A stretch of 10,157 nt of DNA from the NCBI GenBank assembly GCA_937915915.1, contig CALGGN010000159.1, positions 1 to 10,157 of the forward strand. The letters are read 5' to 3'. Within the stretch, counting starts at the first letter, position 1. The number at the start of each line of letters is the position of its first letter. This stretch comes from an uncultured Selenomonas sp. GTDB taxonomy: Bacteria > Bacillota > Negativicutes > Selenomonadales > Selenomonadaceae. The notes under the pieces are model-generated. The model did no database searches and was not told the origin of the DNA. It saw only the letters and a program-made list of their open reading frames with translations. The position numbers were made by a program, and so were the translations under genes. Below, one piece after another: positions 1-6,634 of the stretch.

Positions 1-267
1 GTAAGGTCCGCCTACATAAGTGTCATGTTGCCGCCAGTATTCATCGGAAAAGGTGACGGACACCAAGGAAATGGCGATCTGGTAGTTGGGTGGCGCATAC
101 TGCTCCACCGCTACCGATGACCTGTCTGCATAGCGTCCCACGCCCATGCCGCCATCCACCAGCACCAAATTACCGTTGTCCAATGTTGCAGGGTATGGAT
201 TGGCGAAGGTTATTACTGAGAATAGCATGATTGCCATGGTCAGCATAGCGGTTCGTATTTTTTTCAC
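1..267 (-). CDS. N-terminal part of an unrecognised exported protein (3' end beyond the window)
   Basis: The frame is open to the left edge, giving the first 89 residues from a GTG at 267. A TTG at 270 and an ATG at 279, which would overlap the ORF6N stop, are alternatives. AGAAGGGG lies about 12 bases before the GTG, 9 before the TTG and only 2 before the ATG, so the TTG or GTG is preferred. The protein begins with a basic KKIR, a hydrophobic core and cleavage after TFA, a typical Sec signal peptide. The mature start reads NPYPATLDNGNLVLVDGGMG, then a polar stretch with YAPPNYQIAISLVSVTFSDE. I do not recognise the family. Its short, slightly strand-like segments suggest a small beta-rich envelope protein. 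Nothing in the visible part links it to transfer, although it follows the ORF6N gene without a gap and may be cotranscribed. Confidence 0.6.
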   Translation of the reverse strand, partial: MKKIRTAMLTMAIMLFSVITFANPYPATLDNGNLVLVDGGMGVGRYADRSSVAVEQYAPPNYQIAISLVSVTFSDEYWRQHDTYVGGPY

Positions 268-271
268 CAAA

Positions 272-1207
272 TCAGTCATCCCCTTCTGATTGTGCAGTTC
301 TTGCACGGGCAAGCAAGCGAGCGGCAGCATCATCGTCCTCTAACTTGCTGATGCCAAAGCATTTCTTCCCGGCATCCTTGAGAGAGGCTCCCACATGGTA
401 AGCAGCCTGCTCATCCAATATCAAAAATCGGTCATGGAAAGCTACCGTATGGTAAACCTCAAGCATGGGATATTGCTGATTGAATGTCGCAATATCTGTC
501 GCTGTCAATCTGCTATTAGGATGAGTGTAAATGCACACGCTCACTCCCGCTTGCTTTTTGGCCATGATATTCAGCGTCACCGGATCAACATATCCATCTA
601 TTAGGACGATAGATTTTTGAGCTTTTTTTATGATGCTGACCAGCAGGCTAAAAGCATCGTATATTTGTCCATCAAAAAATATCTTTTGTTTGGACTCCTC
701 ATGCTCTGCTATATAAGCAAATACTCTATCGAAGCGCTCATCTGTCTGTTGCTGATAGGTCAACTGACGCACTTCCATTTCAGTCAGGCGTTCGTTGATA
801 ACAGCTGTGCTGGCTACGTAGCGTCGCATTTCTACAAATGTGTCCATGATACGGAGACTGGTTTGAATCGCCACCTCGCTACGAAGAACCGCCGACAGCA
901 TGGCTATCCCCTGTTCCGTAAATGCATATGGTAGATGCCGCCGTCCACCATAGCCGGAAGATGACTCTTCGGAACTTGACATCACAACTTGTGATGTCAA
1001 GTTTGCCACTTCCTCTTTTGTCAGCTGAAAACAATATCTCTCAGGAAAACGCTTGATGTTGCGTTTCACTGCCTGATTCAGTACACGGGTCTCCACTTGA
1101 TAGAGCATGGCCAAATCGCTGTCCAACATGACCTGTTGCCCTCGCACCAAATATATGAAGGAACGAATATCCCTTTCTGTCGTATCCATAAGTTGTCCTT
1201 CATCCAT
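272..1207 (-). CDS. ORF6N-domain protein with phospholipase-D-like C-terminal domain
   Basis: A 311-residue protein. The ORF6N domain (about 13-100) contains IRSFIYLVRGQQVMLDSDLA, KRNIKRFPERYCFQLT and YGGRRHLPYAFTEQGIAML. ORF6N domains are known from phage antirepressor-like proteins and are thought to bind DNA. A helical, probably coiled-coil linker spans 128-172. The C-terminal part (176-290) resembles a phospholipase-D-like domain: FDGQIYDAFSLLV, IVLIDGYVD, then HDRFLILD (H258, R260, D265), a variant of the HxKxxxxD motif with Arg for Lys and only one copy, then HVGASLKDAGKKCF. I chose 1207 because GAGGGGG stands 8 bases upstream; Mets at 1252 and 1189 are alternatives. Parts of the gene are about 32-47% GC by my counts on single lines, below its neighbours, suggesting separate acquisition. 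It contains a striking palindrome. Likely a regulator or defence-related DNA-binding protein; the exact role is unknown. Confidence 0.8.
   Translation of the reverse strand: MDEGQLMDTTERDIRSFIYLVRGQQVMLDSDLAMLYQVETRVLNQAVKRNIKRFPERYCFQLTKEEVANLTSQVVMSSSEESSSGYGGRRHLPYAFTEQGIAMLSAVLRSEVAIQTSLRIMDTFVEMRRYVASTAVINERLTEMEVRQLTYQQQTDERFDRVFAYIAEHEESKQKIFFDGQIYDAFSLLVSIIKKAQKSIVLIDGYVDPVTLNIMAKKQAGVSVCIYTHPNSRLTATDIATFNQQYPMLEVYHTVAFHDRFLILDEQAAYHVGASLKDAGKKCFGISKLEDDDAAARLLARARTAQSEGDD
973..1003. repeat. Perfect palindrome with 15-bp arms and a 1-bp centre, inside the ORF6N coding sequence
   Basis: The left arm is aacttgacatcacaa (973-987), the centre is c at 988, and the right arm is ttgtgatgtcaagtt (989-1003). 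The arms are exact reverse complements; pairing stops at 972/1004. It codes for N69 to S78 of the ORF6N protein. It could be an operator for a dimeric DNA-binding protein, an RNA hairpin, or a recombination site. No T run follows it, so it is not a standard terminator. Confidence 0.85.
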
Positions 1208-1215
1208 GTAGGTGT

Positions 1216-1222
1216 CCCCCTC
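1216..1222 (-). promoter_or_regulatory. Ribosome binding site that decides the start of the ORF6N gene
   Basis: The minus strand reads GAGGGGG, then 8 bases, then ATG at 1207. The upstream ATG at 1252 has its GGGAG 13 bases away, which is less favourable. Confidence 0.5.
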
Positions 1223-1298
1223 ATTATTGATATATTTGCGACAGAAATTCATTACTAACCGAAAACTCCCTTTTTTTCTGCTACCTTAGAGAAACTTG

Positions 1299-2693
1299 TT
1301 ATTCCCCATCCTCCGCCAGCTCCATGAACCTCGTAAACTCCTTCTGGAAGAACAGCCGCACCGTCCCCACCGATCCATTCCTGTGCTTGGCTACGATGAC
1401 TTCGGCAATGTTCTTGTCAGGGGTGTCTTCTTCGTAATAGTCCTCCCGATACAAAAGCATCACCAAGTCTGCGTCCTGCTCCAAGGAGCCGGATTCCCGC
1501 AAATCGCTCATAAGGGGACGTTTCACCGGGCGTGACTCTACGCTCCGGCTCAGTTGGGAGAGTGCTATCACCGGGATTTTCAGTTCCCGCGCTAACGCTT
1601 TGAGGGAACGGGAGATGCCGGATATTTCCTGCTGGCGGTTTCCATCACGGCTTTCAAATTTCCCCTGCATGAGTTGCAGATAGTCAATGACAATCAAATC
1701 GAGTCCCTGTTCAGCCTTCAGCCGCCGTGCCTTGGTACGCAGTTCCATGACGGATAGACTGGCGGTATCGTCAATGTAAAGCTGTGCTTGGGAGAGCCGT
1801 TCTCCTGCCCTTATCATACGATCCCAATCCTCATCCTCCAAGGTTCCCGTCTGCATACGGCCTGAATCAACCCTCGCCTCGGCGCACAGGATTCTCTGTG
1901 TCAGTTGCTCCCCAGACATCTCCAAGGAGAAGAAGGCCACGCTTTTTTGCAGACGCATGGCAACATAGGTGACCACATTGAGGGCGAAGGCCGTTTTCCC
2001 CATGCTGGGACGAGCTGCGACAATGATGAAGTCCGAGGGAGTGAGGCCGTAGGTCAGCTTGTCGAGGGGACGAAAGCCTGTAGATAGCCCAGCGAGGCCG
2101 CCTTTGGCTTCATGGAGCTTTTCCACCCGCTGAAAGGCATTCAGTAGCAGTTCCTTCATGGAGGAAAAAGTTCTGGTATCCTTCGCCGAAGCAATGGAGA
2201 AGATTTGCGCCTGTGCCTTGTCCAGAATCTCCTCCACCTCATCCCGGCGCTCGTAGGAGGAACATATCATTTCCGTGCCGGTCTCTATGAGCCTTCGGAG
2301 AAGTGCCATTTCCTTGACGATTTTGGCGTGGTAGCCGATATTGGCGGCGGTGGGAACGCAGTTGGCAACATAGGCTACGAAGGTAATACCTCCCACCTTT
2401 TCCAGCCAGCCGTCCTTCCGCAGTCGTTCCGTGGCAGTCACCAAGTCAACGGGGCTGTCTTCATCTGCCATTTTGAGGATGGTACGAAAAAATACCCGGT
2501 GGGCTTCCCGGTAAAAATCCTCGTCCCGCAAAATCTCTGCAGCCGTGAGGATTGCGTCCTTGGAAAACATCATTGCCCCCAGCACGGCTTGCTCCGCCTC
2601 TATGTTTTTGGGCAGTTCCCGCTCTATCATGCCTGTCCGTCCTTTATATCGTTCAAATGCTCCAGATTGTCTCAATTTTCTTCTATTCGCCAT
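1299..2693 (-). CDS. dnaB: Replicative DNA helicase DnaB, element-borne
   Basis: A 464-residue protein of normal DnaB length. The N-terminal domain starts at IEAEQAVLGAMM (residues 31-42). The RecA-like domain has ARPSMGKT as Walker A (227-234, K233), SLEMSGEQL (256-264), LIVIDYLQL as Walker B (333-341, D337), IALSQLSRSVESRP and DLRESGSLEQDADLVMLLYRE. It ends with the usual RNGSVGTVRLFF. DnaB is the hexameric 5'-3' helicase that unwinds the fork and recruits primase. An ATG at 2693 follows AAGGAG by 12 bases, just after the upstream stop. A second ATG at 2630 (MIERELPKN, 443 residues) has AAGGA at 9 bases and is a real alternative; the 21 extra codons are visibly AT-rich. The frame stays open further upstream into the 908-codon gene, but that part is not DnaB-like. 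Its place among transfer and anti-defence genes suggests it serves the element's own replication. No loader or primase gene is seen. Confidence 0.92.
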   Translation of the reverse strand: MANRRKLRQSGAFERYKGRTGMIERELPKNIEAEQAVLGAMMFSKDAILTAAEILRDEDFYREAHRVFFRTILKMADEDSPVDLVTATERLRKDGWLEKVGGITFVAYVANCVPTAANIGYHAKIVKEMALLRRLIETGTEMICSSYERRDEVEEILDKAQAQIFSIASAKDTRTFSSMKELLLNAFQRVEKLHEAKGGLAGLSTGFRPLDKLTYGLTPSDFIIVAARPSMGKTAFALNVVTYVAMRLQKSVAFFSLEMSGEQLTQRILCAEARVDSGRMQTGTLEDEDWDRMIRAGERLSQAQLYIDDTASLSVMELRTKARRLKAEQGLDLIVIDYLQLMQGKFESRDGNRQQEISGISRSLKALARELKIPVIALSQLSRSVESRPVKRPLMSDLRESGSLEQDADLVMLLYREDYYEEDTPDKNIAEVIVAKHRNGSVGTVRLFFQKEFTRFMELAEDGE

Positions 2694-2710
2694 AAATATT
2701 CTTATCTCCT

Positions 2711-5437
2711 TTATCGCTCCGCAGTTTTTACCGTCTCCTGCACCAGCCGCCGTCCATAGCCTCCCAGCCGTTCCCCCATAGGGCTGAGTTCCTGCAACGT
2801 CCGCGCCACGGCTTCCGGCGAATAGTGGCGCAGGAGTTCTTTTACCGCTTGTCGGTCGAATTTCTGCTGTTTCTGAGGTGCATGGCGGAAGGGCGAGTGC
2901 TTGCACTTCGGCAGTCTGGGCAGACTGTCTTCCGGCACCTTGCCATCGGCAGCGAGTATGCGGTAGCCCTTGGAGATGAACATGGGCTGATTTTTGCTGT
3001 CCCGCAGACTGCACAAATTCTCCGTGATACGCTCCGAAAAATCCCGAAACTGCCTGTCCGTCAATCGGACACCGGGATATTTCTCTTGAAGCTCACGGAT
3101 GTCTTTACTGTCCTGCAAATGCAGGAGTCGCCTCGCGTTTTGCAAAATTCTCTGGGTGAATGCCGCCAGCCGTTGCACAAGGGTGGGATTGGCCTTGGCC
3201 ATATCCTGCAACATCCTTCTACCGGTCTTGCGGTCGGCAAAGGCATTGGCCAGCAGTTCCTCTGCCACTTCTCCGTCGCTCATGCAAGGCCGCTTTACCT
3301 CCCGGCGGTAATCATCCATCATCTGCTTGGAGAACATCTCTGTCTTTTCAGCATGGCAGAGCAAATCGGTATAGAGTTCCGGCTCATGTTCCTTCATGGC
3401 ATGGAACGCTTCATGCCACATGACCCAATCCATGGACACCTCGGCCTCCTGATTTACATAGAACCGGTCGCTGTCCCGGTCATAACGCCCATGAAGCTCC
3501 TTCGCCCCCTGAAAAAAGGTCAGGTCGATACCGAGAACTTCCTGGCTGAACACTTGGAGTGTCTGCTGTTCCGGGGTCAGTTCCCCTTGTGGTACGACCG
3601 TAGAGGCGGCAATCATCTCCGGGAGATTTCCTGCCGAAGCGGAGTACAGCTCAAAACCCCGGTCATGCTCCCGGAATTGGATTGTAGCAAAGAGCTTGTC
3701 AAAGGCGTTGCGTATAGATTCCATTTCCCCTTCAGCCGGATAGGGGTAAGTTCCTTTCATGGCAGAGTTCTCGGTAGCCTTGTCCCAGGACTCTTTATCC
3801 CGGACATTCACCAGATAGTCGTTTCGTATATCCTGCTTCTGGAGTGCGTCCTTGATGTAGGCTTCAAAAGCCCTTGCCGTCATTTCCTCCGGCTGTGACC
3901 AGTAGCTGTCCTTGCGCCGACTGTCCAGCCGCATACATCTGTGATGGTATCCCGTCCCGCGCATAGACTCCCGGACTCCTTGGAACGCCTGTCGCACTTC
4001 CTCCCGCACATCCCCGGCGTATCTCGTCCCCTTCGTCATCATGGCAACAGGGGAGCCACCGTCCTTCCTCGCAAAGTAGTTGTCAACGGCGTGGAGCCAC
4101 TCATGGGCAAGGCTTCCCGCGCCGCTCTGCTTGGTCAGGTTGATGACCACCCGCGCCGGTTCATAATGGGCAGAGGGAGCTTGCTTGCCTCCCCTGCCCC
4201 TTGCGCCAAAGGCCAAGGCAAGGGAACCGGACAGAGACATGGCCTTGGGTGGCAAGCGAAGTGCCGCCGAGAAGTCCATGAGGGCATCGTATGCCCGGTT
4301 AAGGTCGTCCTGCCGCTTTCGGTTCTCCACCCAGTTGCCGAACTCCACACCCCGGAAACCAAAGGTCTCCCCAAAGACCTCCGGCGTGATGTCCCCCTCC
4401 CTGCGGGGTGTGCCTGTACGGGGAGCATTCTCGTTCTCCCGCTCGAAGGGGACTTGCTTCATTTCCTCGTATCGCTCCTTCAGCTTGTCCAGATGGGTGG
4501 CCATATAGTCTTGCGCATCCTCTGCCGTGGCAAAGGGTGTCGCCACCTCCAGCCAGGTTTTGCCCAGCTTGCGCCCGATAAAGTATTCCTCATGCCCCTT
4601 CCAGCGATAGATGCCGAAGGGGTTCCGGGCTTCTCGGTCAGAACTATGACTGGCACGGGTGTGATCCATTTCCTTGTACTGCCGGAGGGCTTCCTCTCTG
4701 GAGGCGGCAAAGACTATTTCCCGGTAGGTGTACTTCCCCATACATTCCCGAAGTTCTATCCTTCGCTCCGGGTCAGGCTCTATATCCTCATCCCGCTCAA
4801 TAAATTTCAGCTTGGCAAGGCTTCTGCCATGACCAAGGATTTTGTAGGCGAGAATCAAGTCCGTGGCGTGATCGGCCAAAAGCTGGCGGCTGGTCTTGAA
4901 GCCCGGTGGCAGTATTCTGTCGGTCGCAGCAAATTCCGCCAGTTTTTCGTACAGCTCATGTTCGTCCAGATCGCCTTCCAAGACGCTCACCGCCATATCC
5001 CGAAAAATGGTCATGTGGGTCGCCCATTTCCCAACTGCGAAGTGCCTGGGGCTGGGCTTGGGAATAAGCGCCTCCCGCAAGGCACGGACAGCATGAACCC
5101 TCCACGGCTCTATGCCGGAGTCCAAGAGTTTGGCGTAATTGGGTGCCGGCCATGACTTGGAGAGAGGCACCGCCGTGACCTCTGCTTCAGCGGCCAGTTG
5201 TATCATATCCCGATAGGCCGCATACACATCCTTCCTCGCCCCGCCGATTTTCTCCCCGAAATCCTCGATGTGGCTTGGCTTCGTCGGCTTCTTGTCCGTG
5301 ACCGCCTCGGTTTGTGCAGGGTCAGCCGCTCTTTTCGCCGCTATCGTCGCTGTTTGCACAAAGAGATTCGTAGATTTCGTGGAATCTGGTATATCGTCAA
5401 AGAGACTGGGCTGTTCGTATTTCGGTTCCTCAGCCAT
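2711..5437 (-). CDS. Large polyvalent protein with two HExxH zincin motifs (LPD1-like plus second metallopeptidase domain)
   Basis: A 908-residue soluble protein of the polyvalent type found on conjugative elements and phages, thought to enter recipients with DNA and counter host defence. Residues 1-20 hold QPSLF, which resembles a sliding-clamp-binding motif. Residues 55-80 contain IEDFGEKIGGARKDVYAAYRD, a segment recurrent in such proteins. Residues 350-530 fit the LPD1 style: FRGVEFGNWV, a SGSLALAFGARGRGG segment, then HEWLH (H445-H449) with a downstream EEMTARAFEAY that could supply the third zinc ligand. A second zincin at 620-735 has HEAFH (H675-H679) followed by GEVAEELLANAF. The C-terminal 150 residues are helical and basic. 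The start at 5437 has GAGAGGA about 9 bases upstream. The gene follows the ArdC-like gene and microprotein and precedes dnaB by 17 bp. Peptidase substrates are unknown; domain calls are by motif and may differ in detail. Confidence 0.8.
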   Translation of the reverse strand: MAEEPKYEQPSLFDDIPDSTKSTNLFVQTATIAAKRAADPAQTEAVTDKKPTKPSHIEDFGEKIGGARKDVYAAYRDMIQLAAEAEVTAVPLSKSWPAPNYAKLLDSGIEPWRVHAVRALREALIPKPSPRHFAVGKWATHMTIFRDMAVSVLEGDLDEHELYEKLAEFAATDRILPPGFKTSRQLLADHATDLILAYKILGHGRSLAKLKFIERDEDIEPDPERRIELRECMGKYTYREIVFAASREEALRQYKEMDHTRASHSSDREARNPFGIYRWKGHEEYFIGRKLGKTWLEVATPFATAEDAQDYMATHLDKLKERYEEMKQVPFERENENAPRTGTPRREGDITPEVFGETFGFRGVEFGNWVENRKRQDDLNRAYDALMDFSAALRLPPKAMSLSGSLALAFGARGRGGKQAPSAHYEPARVVINLTKQSGAGSLAHEWLHAVDNYFARKDGGSPVAMMTKGTRYAGDVREEVRQAFQGVRESMRGTGYHHRCMRLDSRRKDSYWSQPEEMTARAFEAYIKDALQKQDIRNDYLVNVRDKESWDKATENSAMKGTYPYPAEGEMESIRNAFDKLFATIQFREHDRGFELYSASAGNLPEMIAASTVVPQGELTPEQQTLQVFSQEVLGIDLTFFQGAKELHGRYDRDSDRFYVNQEAEVSMDWVMWHEAFHAMKEHEPELYTDLLCHAEKTEMFSKQMMDDYRREVKRPCMSDGEVAEELLANAFADRKTGRRMLQDMAKANPTLVQRLAAFTQRILQNARRLLHLQDSKDIRELQEKYPGVRLTDRQFRDFSERITENLCSLRDSKNQPMFISKGYRILAADGKVPEDSLPRLPKCKHSPFRHAPQKQQKFDRQAVKELLRHYSPEAVARTLQELSPMGERLGGYGRRLVQETVKTAER

Positions 5438-5470
5438 GGGTACACTTCCTCTCCGTCACATATCTATTGG

Positions 5471-5506
5471 AAAAGGGGAGCTGCCCGTAACGGCAACGCT
5501 CCCCTT
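5471..5506 (-). terminator. Strong hairpin followed by a short T run; terminator or attenuator inside the operon
   Basis: On the minus strand AAGGGGAGC (5506-5498) pairs perfectly with GCTCCCCTT (5481-5473). An inner TGCC/GGCA stem extends the pairing around a small loop. A run of four T follows the stem and is then broken by CC, so termination may be only partial. It lies between the stop of the 38-codon gene and the start of the 908-codon gene, 34 bp before that ATG. It could reduce expression of downstream genes or protect the 3' end of the upstream messenger. Confidence 0.5.
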
Positions 5507-5512
5507 GGCAGT

Positions 5513-5629
5513 TCAGGCTTCCGCCTCTTCAGCAATTTCCGGTTCGCCCTTCACATCGTCGGCGGTTATTACCTCCAGATGCTCAAAGGCAGCGTCATCC
5601 TCGTCGATTTCTTTGCTAAAATCCCTCAT
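5513..5629 (-). CDS. 38-residue highly acidic microprotein, unrecognised
   Basis: A short gene in the space between the ArdC-like and polyvalent genes. It starts MRDFSKEIDEDDAAFEHLEV and ends EEAEA before a TGA at 5513. By my count 15 of 38 residues are Asp or Glu and only three are Lys or Arg. There is no signal peptide or membrane segment. The start is well supported: GGAGGTG lies 7 bases before the ATG. The gene is 24 bp after the ArdC-like stop and just before a hairpin. I do not recognise the family. Small acidic proteins on mobile elements sometimes mimic DNA or act as adaptors for larger partners, but nothing in this sequence proves such a role. It could also be a translated leader that couples to the hairpin downstream. 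Confidence 0.6.
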   Translation of the reverse strand: MRDFSKEIDEDDAAFEHLEVITADDVKGEPEIAEEAEA

Positions 5630-5636
5630 ATCGGTT

Positions 5637-5643
5637 CACCTCC
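5637..5643 (-). promoter_or_regulatory. Ribosome binding site of the 38-codon gene
   Basis: The minus strand reads GGAGGTG, a perfect match to the 16S anti-Shine-Dalgarno, 7 bases before ATG at 5629. It is the main evidence that the short frame is really translated. Confidence 0.75.
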
Positions 5644-5653
5644 ATATACTGAT

Positions 5654-6613
5654 TCAACGAACAGCACCCTGCGCCTTTTCTTTGGCAGACTGTAACTCCT
5701 GCTGGAACTTTCGGTCGCCCTTCAAGACATTTTTGATGGAATCCGCATAGCTACGCTTGTCCCCATCGTAAGCAGCAAGAGGTGCCACTTCGTGAATCAC
5801 CTTGGCCAGATTCGGCCATTTCGTCTGGGGATGTTCCAGCAGGACGCTTTTCACGCCATCCTGAAGGAAGTAATGATAATCCTGCGGATGGGCTTCCATG
5901 GACTTTCGGCACGCTTGACGCAGAAACTCTGCCAGGGACTTTGGCTTCTGCGACAAATCCGCTTTCTTGATAGCTTCCAGACGTTCCAGCCGGATTCCAT
6001 CCCGCTCCTTTCTCGCTTCCATGGCCTCCTTCCGGGCATCGTAGCAGATGGCCACAATGTCCACGGGCTGATTGGCCTTTTGCATCTCCCGGATACGTTC
6101 CATGGTAAGCTCCACAGTTTTCTCGAACATAAAGTCCTCTCTGGTGCTGTTGAAAAATTCTTCTTTGGGAGCGTCCTTCCCCCGAAGCTGAAAGACGTTG
6201 TACACGGTTCGGGTATCCAGCAGGGTCTCCCCTGCGTTGTTCCTCACAGCGGTATGAATCTGGATGCCCCTACTTCCTTTCTTGCGGCTGACCTGAAGGG
6301 AATCCTTCTGCATAGCGTCGATGGAGCGGCTGTCCACGAAGGTGGGATAGTAGAATTCCTGCTCCTTCATTTCCGTTGCCAGCAGCACTGCATTGAGTCC
6401 GGTGTAGTAATGGGGAAATTTCTTTCCATTCTCCTGCTCTATTGGCAGTCCGTGGGGACAGTGCATATCCACACCGTCCTGAAAGGCCGCCATGATACGA
6501 CCAGCCAAATTCTCATTTAGCTCGGCATTGAGCTTTTCCACCCGCTCGGCGGCGTGGAGTTTCTTTTCCTCCCATTTTTCCTGCTGGTCTTTGGTCAATG
6601 ACTGATGTTCCAT
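5654..6613 (-). CDS. ArdC N-terminal-domain-like protein, probable ssDNA-binding anti-restriction protein lacking the peptidase half
   Basis: A 319-residue soluble protein with no signal peptide. Residues 1-35 are a charged helix. Residues 35-145 follow the ArdC-N (DUF1738) pattern: GRIMAAFQDG, then YYTGLNAVLLATEM, a basic SRKKGSRGIQIH loop, and RTVYNVFQLRG. In classical ArdC this domain binds single-stranded DNA and protects entering plasmid DNA from restriction. The aromatic residues usual in this domain are partly replaced, so this is a divergent member. Residues 160-215 are charged and helical; 225-300 form a second helical region (HPQDYHYFLQDGV, then YADSIKNVLKGD). Classical ArdC carries a C-terminal HExxH metallopeptidase; none is present here (only HEVAP), whereas the 908-residue neighbour has two. 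The start is well fixed by GAGGAGGA 7 bases upstream. It is followed 24 bp later by a 38-codon gene. The anti-restriction role is inferred from domain and context. Confidence 0.65.
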   Translation of the reverse strand: MEHQSLTKDQQEKWEEKKLHAAERVEKLNAELNENLAGRIMAAFQDGVDMHCPHGLPIEQENGKKFPHYYTGLNAVLLATEMKEQEFYYPTFVDSRSIDAMQKDSLQVSRKKGSRGIQIHTAVRNNAGETLLDTRTVYNVFQLRGKDAPKEEFFNSTREDFMFEKTVELTMERIREMQKANQPVDIVAICYDARKEAMEARKERDGIRLERLEAIKKADLSQKPKSLAEFLRQACRKSMEAHPQDYHYFLQDGVKSVLLEHPQTKWPNLAKVIHEVAPLAAYDGDKRSYADSIKNVLKGDRKFQQELQSAKEKAQGAVR

Positions 6614-6620
6614 AATGCGT

Positions 6621-6628
6621 TCCTCCTC
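6621..6628 (-). promoter_or_regulatory. Strong ribosome binding site of the ArdC-like gene
   Basis: The minus strand reads GAGGAGGA, then 7 bases, then ATG at 6613. This near-consensus site suggests high translation, as would suit a protein needed soon after DNA entry. Confidence 0.7.
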
Positions 6629-6634
6629 AAAAAA

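Noticed and set aside
1253..1298. Possible terminator or promoter between dnaB and the ORF6N gene
   Set aside because: The 46-bp gap is AT-rich, but I find no stable hairpin with a T run and no convincing -35/-10 pair on the minus strand.
2694..3014. Upstream in-frame extension of dnaB to an ATG at 3014
   Set aside because: The 107 extra residues lie inside the polyvalent gene in another frame and have no DnaB similarity. Better starts exist at 2693 and 2630.
2825..3898. Plus-strand open frame of 357 codons
   Set aside because: Antisense to the C-terminal half of the polyvalent gene, with random-like composition.
3941..5155. Plus-strand open frame of 404 codons
   Set aside because: It lies entirely opposite the polyvalent gene, has no ribosome site of note and no recognisable domain.
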